From Areca catechu (Eukaryota; Streptophyta; Magnoliopsida; Arecales; Arecaceae): DNA of 64,000 nucleotides. The DNA lies in assembly GCA_021397845.1 (NCBI GenBank), contig CM038040.1:46333088-46397087 (forward strand), read 5' to 3'. Below are positions 1 to 10,345 of the stretch, one piece after another. The notes under the pieces are model-generated. The model worked only from the letters and a program-made list of their open reading frames with translations. It was not told where the DNA came from and ran no database searches. The position numbers and the translations under genes are program-made. The first letter of the stretch is position 1, and each line of letters opens with the position of its first letter.

Positions 1-1343
1 CATTATTTTTCAAAAAATAGAAATTTATAATTTGTAATCAGCTAATCCCTGATTAATTTCTATTAATATCTCGATTCTTTCATCGATTCCATTCAATCCT
101 CTTCGATTCTCCATCTTTTCAGGCTCGAGCTTCCCTCTTCGGCTCTTCCTCCTCTCAAATCGGGTGAAGAATGATGTTGCAACCAATGATCAATCATGAA
201 TTATTTTTTATATTTTTTTATAACTTGAAACTTAGAGTAGATGTACTTTTAAATTATATTTATATCTTTATTTACTTCAGAAATATTGAACTAAGCTTTA
301 TTGAATTTCATTTGTTTAAGATAATTTAAATTTTATTTTGATTGAATATGAAATTAAGTGATGTTGAACTAAAAATGTAGTTGAGTTTTAGTTGTTTAAT
401 GTATGTATGAGTTATAAAATTATAGATGATTTTAAGGTTAACAAAAATGAAAAAAATATTTAATATGACTCAATTGGATTCGAGCTGGGTAAATCCGAAT
501 TATCCAATACCCGATTGAGATGAATTTGGATAAAAAAATCCGATATCGATAGTGTTTGGGCCAGGTTTGGGTAGTTTATTAAGTATTCGGATTTGGGTTT
601 GGATAGTTATGCACCCGGCCCGAACCCAGCCCATTGCCATCCCTATCTACAAGCCATACACAAGACAAATTTCCTTTCCAGATCACATGATGGGGCCTGT
701 CTAAGAAATGATAATAGCAGCAGACACTGGACAATTAAAAGGATGGTAAACGAATCCACTGTCGTAGTTTGGAGCACTTTGAGAGCTATGCAGTGGATAA
801 TCCAATAGTGGATTTGCAAAAATGAAAGGTGCATCCTTCATTTATGTAAAAGATACAATCCCGATCTCGCACACGGATCAGCCCATCATGTAATTGTTAT
901 AGCACGGTTAGAGACCCATACGGGCTTCATGAAGCAAAAAATTGCTATTATATGAGCAGGGCTAGAATTGGACTGGGCCATGCCCCTGCCCGAGCCGGCC
1001 CATAACAAAAATTTTGAGCTTCAAGCTAGGTTTAGACTCGATTTATTTTTAAAAAAAAATTCTACCCAAACCTAATTGGACCGGCTCGAATCAAGATCCG
1101 AGCCCAGCGGGCCACCTGGGGTAAGTCATAAAAAGAGAGATAGAGAGAGGAGGACAAGCGATGGTGGCCGATACAGACACTGCGAAGGATCCCGGGCAAC
1201 GGGGTGGGCCAAGGCGGAAGCACGACTCCTTGGATGTAGAAAGCAACCTCCAGATTCGATTTCCTCGGTCCCTTTTTTTTCATCTTATCTCTTCTATAGA
1301 GAGACCTTCTTGTTCTCCGAACAAAGAGCCCTCTTCCCCTTTC

Positions 1344-1508
1344 ATGGATGTCGTCGAGCTCATCGAGAAGCACCTCAGCCTCTCCCTCAATGCACCAAAC
1401 CCAAGCCCGGGATCTCCCTCCCCGCCTCCAATTCCTCCTCCCCTTCCCTCTGCCCATCTACCCGCTCGACTTCATCGACTCCAAATCGAGATTACCCATG
1501 GTAGATAA
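1344..1508 (+). CDS. Unrecognised short open frame, possibly a gene remnant
   Basis: A 54-codon frame from an ATG at 1344 begins MDVVELIEKHLSLSL, then becomes proline/serine-rich, and ends at a TAG. The start of the peptide looks amphipathic and natural, but no domain is recognisable. The frame is also open upstream to an ATG at 1161, although that part reads like non-coding sequence. No TATA box or splice context was found. It may be the 5' end of a decayed gene or chance. I give it only because its base composition differs from the AT-rich flanks. Confidence 0.15.
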   Translation: MDVVELIEKHLSLSLNAPNPSPGSPSPPPIPPPLPSAHLPARLHRLQIEITHGR

Positions 1509-2824
1509 AAAAAATTACTCGCGGGACCTAGCGAAGGTTAGCCCAAAAGTTGGGCATTTTTGGTACAGGAGCTGGACCATCTAAAAGCAGCCCATGCAAC
1601 TGACCTTCATCTACACTCGCCTTTCAACGTCTTGGAGGATCCCAGCTCGGATCTCATCACTTGTCCATTCGAGTAGGTCCAACACCCCTAACAACGCGAC
1701 CCACTAATAACAGCTAGCGAGTCGCTAACTGCGCAGATCCTTTTCATGAGCCCCCTCCGCTCTGAAATCCATCGTACTCAAAGCCACCATAAGTAACCGG
1801 CACTGTCATGTTCACTACACCGTTGGATGAAATAGCAGTCAAATTTATCATATGACACGATCGACAGGAATACTTTCATGACTAGACTAAACGATTCCAC
1901 ACAAACAAGATCGGATATCATCGATGTACCGGTCTACGACTACCACTCCGATGCTTCCATTTGTCTCATCGCATCAACGGATATTGCATGCAGTGAAGCT
2001 GCGCACCGTCCTAATAGTCGAATCTATCATACGGCGTGATTGGTCCTCATCATTCAATGAACATCCCATCCCGACATCCTGATAGTACTCGGTATGAAAC
2101 CGCTACCACCATGACGGATGGTATGCGCATCCTCCATAAATTCATAGCATTTATGGTTTTTTTAATTTCAGTTATTATTAAAAAAATATTTTCAATAATT
2201 AAGATTTTCGAGAACAAATTATATATATATAAAAATTTTAAAATTATTTAATTATTTATATTAATAAAAATAATTAAAGATTTTATAGTAATAAGTTTTA
2301 TTATTAATAAATTTAATCTTTCAAATAACATCGATATTATTTATAAAAAAATATTTAAATTAATTTTAATTATTTATTTATATTTTTATATTATTTTTGA
2401 ACTAACCTGAAAAAGTTGACCCTCCTACAAGAAAGGGACGTTTAACACGTCGCGTCCGTGCCATCTACAGCCTCGGAAGTCAGATCTTTCCTACTCCATC
2501 CACCAAAATATTCCCTACCTCCACTCCTACCTCCGCCATGCCTTTCTCAACGCCACCACCGTCCGATCTTTCCTACTCCATCCACCCGCATTCCCCACCG
2601 TCCGATCTTATGGACATGCCCGTCTCGAATGAGCTGAATATCTTATCCCTCCGCCGGCGAAAGCCTCAATGCCGGAGCCGAAGTCGCGGTCCATACAAGA
2701 GCTTTCGCGTTTTCCAGCAAAGGCCCTCTTCTTCTCCCCACGCGATGATGCCTACCCTTCCCAATACATTGAGAGTCAAACCGAAACCGATACAACATCG
2801 TCCTGCTAAATTTAAATCCATTTC

Positions 2825-2826
<2 letters not shown>

Positions 2827-2866
<40 letters not shown>
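2827..2866. repeat. 40-base T homopolymer
   Basis: An uninterrupted run of T. It could be the reverse-oriented poly(A) tail of a retroposed sequence lying to its left on the minus strand, but no SINE or LINE body was recognised beside it. Confidence 0.9.
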
Positions 2867-3341
2867 CAAAACGAGAAAAAGACAAACCAGACCTGATGGA
2901 TCGCACCGCCTTATTAAATGTTCTTCCATGTTTAACCAAAATTTTTTTTAAAGCTTATTATAAACCAAGCAGCCAACAACGATCGGTTCGATCCAACTTG
3001 AAAAACATTCATGATTTGTCTGATCTGTCCGAGCACCGTAAGCTCAAACAATGGATTTGCCGATATTTGATTACGATATTTGATTAGACCAGCCGATCAA
3101 ACCCATCGAGACCGACGAAACCGCTAAAGCTTGCCAATTCGATCAAAGTTTAAAAACATTATATACGACCACCATCCCTCTAATAACCTAAGAAATGAAA
3201 CAATTAACCAGCAAACAACATCCGAAATAACCAAACCAAAAGAACCGGCAGTTCTATCCCTAATTCTTTACAGTGTACCAACTACTACCCAAACAACTCC
3301 ATCACCCACCCAACCCACCATCCATCATCATCCGTCGTCGA

Positions 3342-5332
3342 TCATGCCTTGCAGTCAGCCGGTGGAACAGGGAACCTGGTCGTATCAGCGCAGTAGTCAT
3401 ACACCAGATGCTTGGCCCGGGCCCACATCAACTGATGGCTCTGATGCACGCTCAGCGCCTCCATCTCCTTCTCCTTCCACCAGTACCTCCCCTCCTTCCC
3501 CCACTGGCTCTCGCTGCATCGCTTCACCTCCGCATTCCATTCCAACCCGGCCCCCCACTCGCATCCGTCGATCCGCACCTCACGATAAGTCGACACAAAC
3601 GGCGCGTGGGACCAGTCCGTCTTGACCCGGCCCCCCTGGGTGGCCCAATCGTCGGCGTTCCAGATGGAGCTGTAGACCCCCATGGGCTGGTCCCGCGGGA
3701 ACACGATACCGCTCTCCTCGTGATTCCCGTAAACGCGGATCGGGGTCTCGTCGACGAGGAAGACCACCTGGCGGGGGTTCCAGAGGATGGAGTAGGCGTG
3801 GAAGTCGGTCCTCGGGTCGAACCATAAATCCATCCGCTGCTCCCTATTGCCAATCCCGTTCACGTATATATTCGTCTGGACCAGGTACGGCTCCCCCGTG
3901 GTGTTCCCCAGAAACTCGAAGTCGAACTCGTTGTGGTTCACACCGTCCGATGACATCTGGACGGTGAAAGATAAAAAAAGATCATCATCAATCGATTAGG
4001 ATGTTCTACTGTTCAATATAAATGCTTTAATAATGATTAAGGTAAATTTAGACGTTGGGTGATGCTTGATGGCTGTTCTATATTGCTCCCCGTACCGCCA
4101 GCTGCGGACCATGTCGGTTCGAAAGAAAGCAACAGAATAGTTGCTCCCACTTTATTATCCCACCAGCTACACACCTTTTGTTGCCATAAAAAAAATGCAA
4201 AGTAAAAAATTTTCTATCTACCAAAAATTTTTTCTAAGCACGTTTTTGAGCAAGACAAAATATTAACTTTACTTTAAAAACATTTCGTCCAAAAAAAAAA
4301 AAAAACCTTTGTTTTAAAAACAAAGGCAGCGTAGGTTCAGGGCTGCATCAAAAGGTTCTTCGACCCAAGAAGGAAAAGAAAACTGCTCTGTGACAACTAT
4401 TTTTTTTAACCGAGATCGGTACGAGATGCTATCAAGGGGAATTGAGGATCTTGGTACTTTTTGAGAGCAAAATGAATCGTAAAAAATTAAGTTATTTTTT
4501 CGAGAAAGAAAAGGAGATCGATAGTGCGTCTCTGTCGAAGAGCTGGTGGCCTGGGAGTCTTACATAGAAGGCAGTAACAGTTCCGGCGGAGTCTCCTTCG
4601 ACCAGCTTGATTTCAGCAGTGACCTTGCCGTATAAATACTTGTTTTTAGAAGCGAATCCACAACCTGAAACCATTAGCGACAACCACGTTACTGAACGAC
4701 GTAGAAAGAAGAGCGATCAAAAACGATAGCAGAGTACGCTAATCTAAAATCAAAAGAGAAGCGAAGACAGACGAAACAGAGCTCATAGGAAAAGCAAATG
4801 GATCGATGGGTAGATTTTTGAAATACAACAAGAAGTGAACACTGCCAAAAAAAAAAAAAAGACAAAAGTTCAGTAATAACTGGTGTCAAAACGCATGATA
4901 AGAAATTTCTAAAACATAACCTGCTCAAAATGTGAAAAAATAATGTAGCCAAAAGAAAATGCCCAGGGGAAAAAAAATAAAGGCATCACAATCGGAAGAA
5001 ATTTCGAACTGTTCGAATATAAGCGACGATTCCGATGACAAGAGATAACATCGCGGATAACAACATGGGACCATGCAATGCAAAAGAGGAAGATACAGAA
5101 CCAGAAAAAAAGAAAGAAGACCGTAGAAAACAACAAGAAAAAGGAAGCAGTCAGTGGAATCCCGGTTACCGGAGAAGTTATCCAGCTTAAGCTTGAGAAG
5201 CTCTCCATCATGGATGACATGGTCCGAGGCCCAGCTCGCCTGGATCACGTCATCAAGCTTCGTCCCCCTCACTCCCGTCACCGTGCAGGCGACGAACAAC
5301 ACAACTCCAAGAAGGAAAACTCCATCCGCCAT
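3342..5332 (-). CDS. XTH: Xyloglucan endotransglucosylase/hydrolase (GH16)
   Basis: Complete gene in three exons: 5332-5170, 4664-4564 and 3956-3342, all with GT-AG introns (first intron phase 1, second phase 0), giving 292 residues, the usual XTH length. Residues 1-23 form a signal peptide ending near VRG, so the product is secreted to the cell wall. There it cuts xyloglucan and rejoins it to another chain, or to water. The GH16 active site reads NEFDFEFLG (residues 97-105): E98 is the expected nucleophile and E102 the acid/base. It is followed by the conserved glycosylation site N106-T-T. SIWNADDWATQGG and the XET C-terminal region (YDYCAD near the end) are present. The HNEF form of the motif resembles the XTH6/7/8 group rather than the DEID form of XTH22-25; this subgroup call is from memory of the family. 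The stop is TGA at 3344-3342. No defects were seen. Confidence 0.96.
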
Positions 5333-5434
5333 TGGAAGGCAAGTAGAGGAGAACGCAAGAGAGAGCGTGACAGAGGCCTACAGATGTCCCGTTCGAGCAC
5401 GACTCCGGTCTCCGAAAGGCCCCAGGGCCCCGCC

Positions 5435-5440
5435 TTTATA
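5435..5440 (-). promoter_or_regulatory. TATA box of the XTH gene
   Basis: On the minus strand CTATAAAGG lies 103 bases before the XTH start codon at 5332. It sits in a GC-rich stretch where such a word is unlikely by chance. This spacing predicts a 5' leader of about 70 bases. Confidence 0.7.
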
Positions 5441-5518
5441 GCCCGCCCTCGGTGGCTTCTCACCCACGTCACCCGCCCCGTCGGACAAAAAATCCCTGCT
5501 CCCTGCCCCATCACCTGC

Positions 5519-5524
5519 CACGTG
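5519..5524. promoter_or_regulatory. G-box (CACGTG) upstream of XTH
   Basis: A GCCACGTGGT core, the classic plant bZIP/bHLH site, lies about 80 bases upstream of the XTH TATA box. A CCAAT word sits farther upstream near 5643. Function is inferred from position and motif only. Confidence 0.45.
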
Positions 5525-5736
5525 GTGCGCAATAGCCGTTGCCCCCCGCCGCGGCTTAGCTGGACACGACCTGAACCGGAGGGCACGACCGTACGGCCGT
5601 CCAGGACTCCGTCCCCGATAAAGCACGGGTCCGTAAGATCCAGCCAATGGTAGGAGGACGCGCGTCCAGTCCAGCTGTAGTCTCTGACGCAGGGAGCTGG
5701 CAGAGCGGCAGTACTCGGTGTAAAAGCGGGAGTCGG

Positions 5737-5744
5737 TGACGTCA
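5737..5744. promoter_or_regulatory. TGACGTCA palindrome upstream of XTH
   Basis: A perfect 8-base palindrome, the C-box/CRE type bound by TGA and other bZIP factors, about 300 bases upstream of the XTH TATA box. Together with the G-box it suggests bZIP-controlled expression of the XTH gene; that is inference. Confidence 0.4.
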
Positions 5745-7581
5745 CGCGACAGCTGGCTTAACAGCCCCGATTATACTTCCCTGCTCAAAATCGGCACCCG
5801 TCATGGAGACCCGGTTCTGGTTTTAAGAATGTGGGGACCACCAGAACTATCGAGGGATTTCACCGTGGGGTTCTTCGTTCAGGTCGAGTGGAGTCCATTT
5901 TTTTTTTTTTTCCTTGGGAGTGCGAGGAAATTTATCCAGGAAGCTAGATGGAGAAGAGGTCCATTACCGGCCTTTGGATGGTAAGGTTGATGGATGTGAA
6001 TCGTCGATGTCAAGTGGATATCATTTTGCGCTCATTTGGTTCCCAAAATGACTTGGATAAAGCATCTGGGTGAGATATTTTTAAGCCATTCGTCCCTCGG
6101 TCACCGCTCCTGACAGAGTAGCTGTGTTGCTGCAGGGACCACGGTAATATTACCGTGATGATATTGGATTATATTCTGTGCATTTGTCTAGTGATTTGTG
6201 ATCCGAAGAAATATGAATGATACTATTTTAAATTAATTTTAGATATCTTTTTTTTTTTTTTTTTTAAGAGACCAAGGAAGAATCTTATTTTGATGTAAGT
6301 TTAATAGATTTTTGAAAAGAGGAGATAGTCCGTAAAATATTATATACCTCAAACATATGTAGCTTATTCAAGCTAGAATTATTAGACGTACGAATGGTTG
6401 TGATCTACCAAGTATTTATCTCACAAAGTTCCATTATTATTTATATGAGAAGTATTTTGAAATATAAAGATAATTCAAATAGATGATGGACTTATTATTG
6501 CTAGTAGATAAAGAGTTTGTTCCTTTTTTTTTTTTTTTTTTAATTCTAATGTATTACATTCTTCATCTCCTTTAACATGTTATTATAGATTTATTATTTG
6601 TTACTCTCTACGTTCTCGATTTTTAATTTTTTTCTAGAGCAAGGTATGGCACCTAATAATCATGCATGTCATGTATATTTATATAAAGCCAATCATTCTT
6701 CTGAATTTTTCTTTATACATAATACGAGGTATTGTGTATGTGTATTGATAAACTGATTTTTTTTTTAGTATTGGCTGTATTGCTGTATAAGTAAAGCTAG
6801 GATAATATTGTGATATGAGTTAAGTAAGATTTGTACAATTTAAAAACAATAACAATAACGGCATTATTAGTAAGGTTTTTTTTTTAATACATAATGTTTA
6901 TTTATCTATTTTCATGCTAGTCTAATAATTATTTTCAAAAATAAAATATGAAGTCCTGTTTGTATAATTTTAGAATAAAAAGAAAAAATGGCTACTGTAC
7001 CTGCCTTTCATTGCAGGGCAAATGAATTGTAAAGTTATTCCAATATACAATCAACCGTACACAAGGTAATTGAGCATTAATTATCCTATCAACATTAATT
7101 ATCTAGTTGATACATTTAATAAACTCGTTCAATCTTTTTGGATTGATTGTTATCCAATTTTGTACAGTTTAATCATGCAATGTTTGCTAAAATCAATATT
7201 CATAATTAGCATTTTATAATTTAGATATGAATCGAAGATATTAAAAAATGTCCTGCTATCTATTCAATCCGTGCTATCGGTTAATGAGAACTAATTTGAT
7301 AAATTTAACAAAACAATGCCACATAAGAACTAGCTTGTGCGGGCATTTACATTGCTACATCTATTCTTCTTCGCTGTAGAAGCATTAAATGCAAAGAGTA
7401 ATGCATCCAATTTTCAAACAACAACCATATCCCGTGATAACAGAAGTTCTTCAAAATCATTATTCTTCGCAACAACGATAGATAATGATCGTCATTTTTA
7501 TTTCTCTCAAAAAAAAATCATTATTTATCTAGTTTTACCTCCAAACTCTATTGATTTGAACATAAATCCGTCAACCATGTA

Positions 7582-7611
7582 ATTTATTTATTTATTTATT
7601 TATTTATTTAT
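7582..7611. repeat. (ATTT)n microsatellite
   Basis: About seven perfect tandem copies of ATTT, followed by a short T run and a G-rich stretch. Confidence 0.9.
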
Positions 7612-7897
7612 TTTTTGGAGGGGGTGGGGGCTAAGCATGAAACGTGAGACCTTTTTGATGTGACAATGGACGTTTAGTTTTAAACCAGGCCAGTGCCGTG
7701 CACTGCATTCAACGGCTAGGAGGGGTAATCCAAGAGAAATGGACAAACTTGTCAGGAATGATTAGCCGGTGGTGTGGATGAGTCGTACGGGCGGAGCGTG
7801 CGGACACAGCTTTCCGGGGGCTCGTCCTGCTCGATTGCAGATTGGCAGGGCACGAAAGCAAACGGGAAACGTGCTTTATTTATTATCACATTCAAGC

Positions 7898-7899
<2 letters not shown>

Positions 7900-7932
<33 letters not shown>
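7900..7932. repeat. (CT)n microsatellite
   Basis: About 16 perfect CT dinucleotides. Such tracts are common in plant promoters and 5' leaders, but no gene could be assigned to this one. Confidence 0.92.
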
Positions 7933-7937
<5 letters not shown>

Positions 7938-8531
7938 CTCTTCGCTTTTTAGTATAACCCACTTCCCTCGTGGATTCCACCTCTCCCAATCGATGGGCGG
8001 ACTCCGGACTAGTCTCTGAGCCGAATCGAATTCCATCCTGGCGTCCGCCCTCTCCGACATTGCGCGGGCGCTCTTTAATCGGGGTGGGGGCGCTTGGGAG
8101 ACGCAGCGCCTTTGGATTGCACGTGAGCCGGATTCCAAGTCGGATGGATTTTGTCGCAGGTGGTGGAAGGACCGAGGGCAACGTGTGAAGACTATAAGAG
8201 TCCGCATAAAGGTTTTACATCAACCATTAAAAGAGTATCTAACCATTTCGAATGCAATGTAACGTAGCAGCATTATAGGATTTTTTTTTTATTTTCTTAC
8301 AAACAGCAGGTTGGGAAGCTATCAAGATTGGGCCGGTGGTTGGCACGTTCTGTTTTTAAGGATTTGCCCTTCAAGAGATTCAGGTTTGAAATCCTTTGTA
8401 TTACTTCAAGAAAAAGAAGCACCGTATATACCATTCACCTGGGTTCCACTCGGATTTCTAAATCACAGCTAATCATCTATTGTATGATGGTTTTAATTAT
8501 ATTTCTGAGTGTTTAGATAGTTGCATGAATG

Positions 8532-8536
8532 GGTAT
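8532..8536 (+). repeat. Target site duplication GGTAT (left copy), element 1
   Basis: GGTAT directly precedes the TG of the 5' LTR and recurs at 18558-18562 directly after the 3' LTR. A matching 5-bp pair is the length produced by Ty3/gypsy integrases and fixes both ends of the insertion. Confidence 0.9.
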
Positions 8537-9337
8537 TGCTATACCTCACCAGCTCAGGGTCAAGCTTGACCGGTCTCTCTTTGTAATTCGATCGGACCAT
8601 TTTTTTGAAGCTCCGATGCACACGTTCCAGTGAAAGTCCGATTCACTGGAATAGAGGTCCGAACGATCTATTCCTGCTGGGATCCGGTCCATTGTTCTCC
8701 TTCGGAAGTCCGACCCACTGGAATAGAGGTCCGAACGATCCATTTCTGCTGAGGTCCGGCCCACAGTTCTCCTTCGAAAGTCCGATCCATTGGAATAGAG
8801 GTCCAAACCACCCATTCCCGCTGGGGTCTGGCCCACTGTTCTCCTTCAGAAGTCCCGACGGGCACTCCCTCTTAGAGGACCGATCGGCCCTCCCAGTCAG
8901 CGTCCGACCGACTTACTCCAGGGCCCAGAGAATTTCAGAAACCTCTTTCGATTATAACGGAATCCTGCCATGTCAGCAACACTGCTCCACTACTCCCACG
9001 ATGCTGCCCTATCCAGGTGCCACGTGGCCACTTCTAGATCCTTTCAGGGGCAAATTAGTCTTTTTCGAGCTCCTTCCTAATGGATTTTTGACTGTTCCAC
9101 GCCTATATAAGGTACCCGGGGATCCCGTTTTGAGCTACGTACACTCTCCTCTCGTCCTATGCAACCCTCTCTTCGATTCCTCCATTCTGTTGCTCTCAGG
9201 CTCCTACTAACTTAAGCATCGGAGTGTCCCCCGTCGAAGCACCACTGGCATTTGAAGGACTTTGTTGCACGTCGACCGGGAAGGGAGCACTCCAATGTAA
9301 GCCGACCGAGCCCGGTCCAGGAGAAAATGAGGCAACA
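8537..9337 (+). repeat. 5' LTR of element 1
   Basis: 801 bases starting TGCTATACCTCACCAG and ending GGCAACA. It contains three copies of a 72-base unit (about 8630-8855), then a stretch shared with the 3' LTR, then a TATATAA box at 9104-9110 in the context CCTATATAAGGTACCCGGG. The start region around 8540 matches 17402 onward. Confidence 0.93.
9104..9110 (+). promoter_or_regulatory. TATA box of the element 1 LTR promoter
   Basis: TATATAA in a context conserved at 18323 (3' LTR) and 36872 (element 2). It lies about 230 bases before the LTR end, which fits a U3/R boundary just downstream. Confidence 0.65.
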
Positions 9338-9340
9338 GAT

Positions 9341-9356
9341 TGGCGCTAGAGGAAGG
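9341..9356 (+). other. Primer binding site region of element 1
   Basis: TGGCGCTAGAGGAAGG begins three bases after the LTR and is identical in element 2 (37105). TGG pairs with the CCA end of a tRNA, and TGGCGC fits the last bases of several plant tRNAs (for example Asp or Lys). The downstream bases did not let me name the primer. Confidence 0.55.
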
Positions 9357-9404
9357 GGTTGCTCTCTCACTCTAAAAGGAGGAATCGGTCAGCAAGAGTT
9401 GGCA

Positions 9405-9873
9405 ATGGCGAAGGGAAGGACCCAAAACGCCTCCGCCAGAGGAGGTCATTCCTCGTCCAGGTTCGAAGGACCTCCGAGGGAAAATGACGCCGCCACCACC
9501 GCTGCTATCGCCAAGCCTACCATCACTCTAGGACTGCAGCAGTTACAGATATTAATGAACCGCATCGAGACCCTCACCACTACGATCCAGCATTTCCAGG
9601 AGGTGGCCGACAACCGGCAATAGCCACCCGCTGTGTCCGGCACCAACCGCCAACCTGTCGTTAAGGGAAGCCGATAGCCCAAAGTCCCTCAGCCTTGTTC
9701 TTACGCTGTCGCAAAACCCCGAAGGTCCCTGGGGGCTCGTGCCAAATCCTTCCCAGTTGGTGTTCGGCACCATGCCGAACCTCCGATGGACTACACCAAC
9801 GAGATTTTGTGCATGGAGGAGCGCATTGCTGAAATAGTCCATCGATAGAAGGCCGAAGGGGTGCCGCCTCCAC
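9405..9873 (+). pseudogene. gag: gag N-terminal fragment of element 1
   Basis: It starts at an ATG (MAKGRTQNAS) aligned with the gag start of element 2 at 37167. An open stretch runs to the TAG at 9623; the same frame continues with further stops to about 9873. This covers only the N-terminal quarter of gag, up to the stretch with MEERIAEIV. Homology to element 2 then stops abruptly, so the capsid-like core, the zinc knuckle and the protease are absent. Confidence 0.8.
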
Positions 9874-10345
9874 GCTTGCTGGTGTCTTCACCCGAGCTAG
9901 AGGCCGAGCTGGAGAGGCAGGGCTCGACTCCAAGGAGCTCGACCTCGACGCGACTCCACTTGGCGGAGAAAGGCTAAGCTCAACTCCGGACCAAGGGAGC
10001 CCGACTTCGGGCGAGCTCGACCTGACAGAGGAGGGTAAAGCGCGGCTCCGGCCCAGAGGACTCACCTCGGAGGAGCTCCACGTGGTAGAGGAGGGCTGAG
10101 CTCGACTCCATACCACGGGGCTCGACCTCGAGAGGCTTGCTCTGGGGGATGCTGCTCGGCTCCGGCCTAAGCATCCCGAGCTCGCGGGCCTGACTTGGCG
10201 GAGGGCGAAGCTCGGCTTCGGCGAGCGGCCCCGTTGTTCTAAGGGAGCTCAGCCCGGCGAAGGAGTTCGAGTAGAGTATCTGACATGGCGGCCTTCTGTG
10301 ACGTGGCGTCTGACAGCTACTCCACGTTAGCGATCCAGCCACATC
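9874..10345 (+). other. GC-rich block replacing gag/protease in element 1
   Basis: Between the gag fragment and pol there are about 470 bases with no match to the corresponding 1.8 kb of element 2. Up to about 10270 the sequence is made of degenerate repeats rich in GAGCTCGAC, GGCTCCGGC and AGAGGAGGG words. The last part (10280-10345) has TGACATGGCGGCC and CCACGTTAGC words that look like LTR or promoter sequence. Frames through it are shadows. Likely a foreign insert coupled to a deletion. Confidence 0.65.

Larger units (their letters stand above)
1..3341. other. Intergenic region with decayed repeats
   Basis: No gene could be supported here. The first 600 bases and 2130-2400 are very AT-rich. 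Around 470-650 and 960-1125 there are clusters of CCCGA/GGCCC-type words typical of the subterminal regions of plant hAT-like elements, but no paired termini were found. 1130-2130 is GC-richer and has one short proline-rich open frame (see the separate entry). Positions 2470-2620 hold a short direct repeat, followed by a 40-base T tract. The stretch 2970-3340 has no visible feature other than serving as 3' flank of the XTH gene on the minus strand. Confidence 0.6.
5745..8531. other. Intergenic region between XTH and element 1
   Basis: No gene recognised on either strand. The region is AT-rich with several T runs (about 5899, 6250, 6523), an (ATTT)n tract and a (CT)n tract. From 7960 to 8190 it becomes GC-rich and looks promoter-like, but no convincing coding exon follows on either strand before element 1 begins. 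Confidence 0.6.

Noticed and set aside
960..1125. Second hAT-like element near the left edge
   Set aside because: CCCGA/GGCCC-rich words are present, but no inverted ends or 8-base target duplication could be paired, so it stays a note in the intergenic entry.
2538..2951. 137-codon open frame crossing the T homopolymer
   Set aside because: It depends on reading through 40 T residues as polyphenylalanine and includes short local duplications; no protein-like features.
5078..5653. 191-codon plus-strand open frame over the XTH promoter and first exon
   Set aside because: It is the shadow of the minus-strand XTH exon 1 and its GC-rich promoter; composition is biased and no domain is present.
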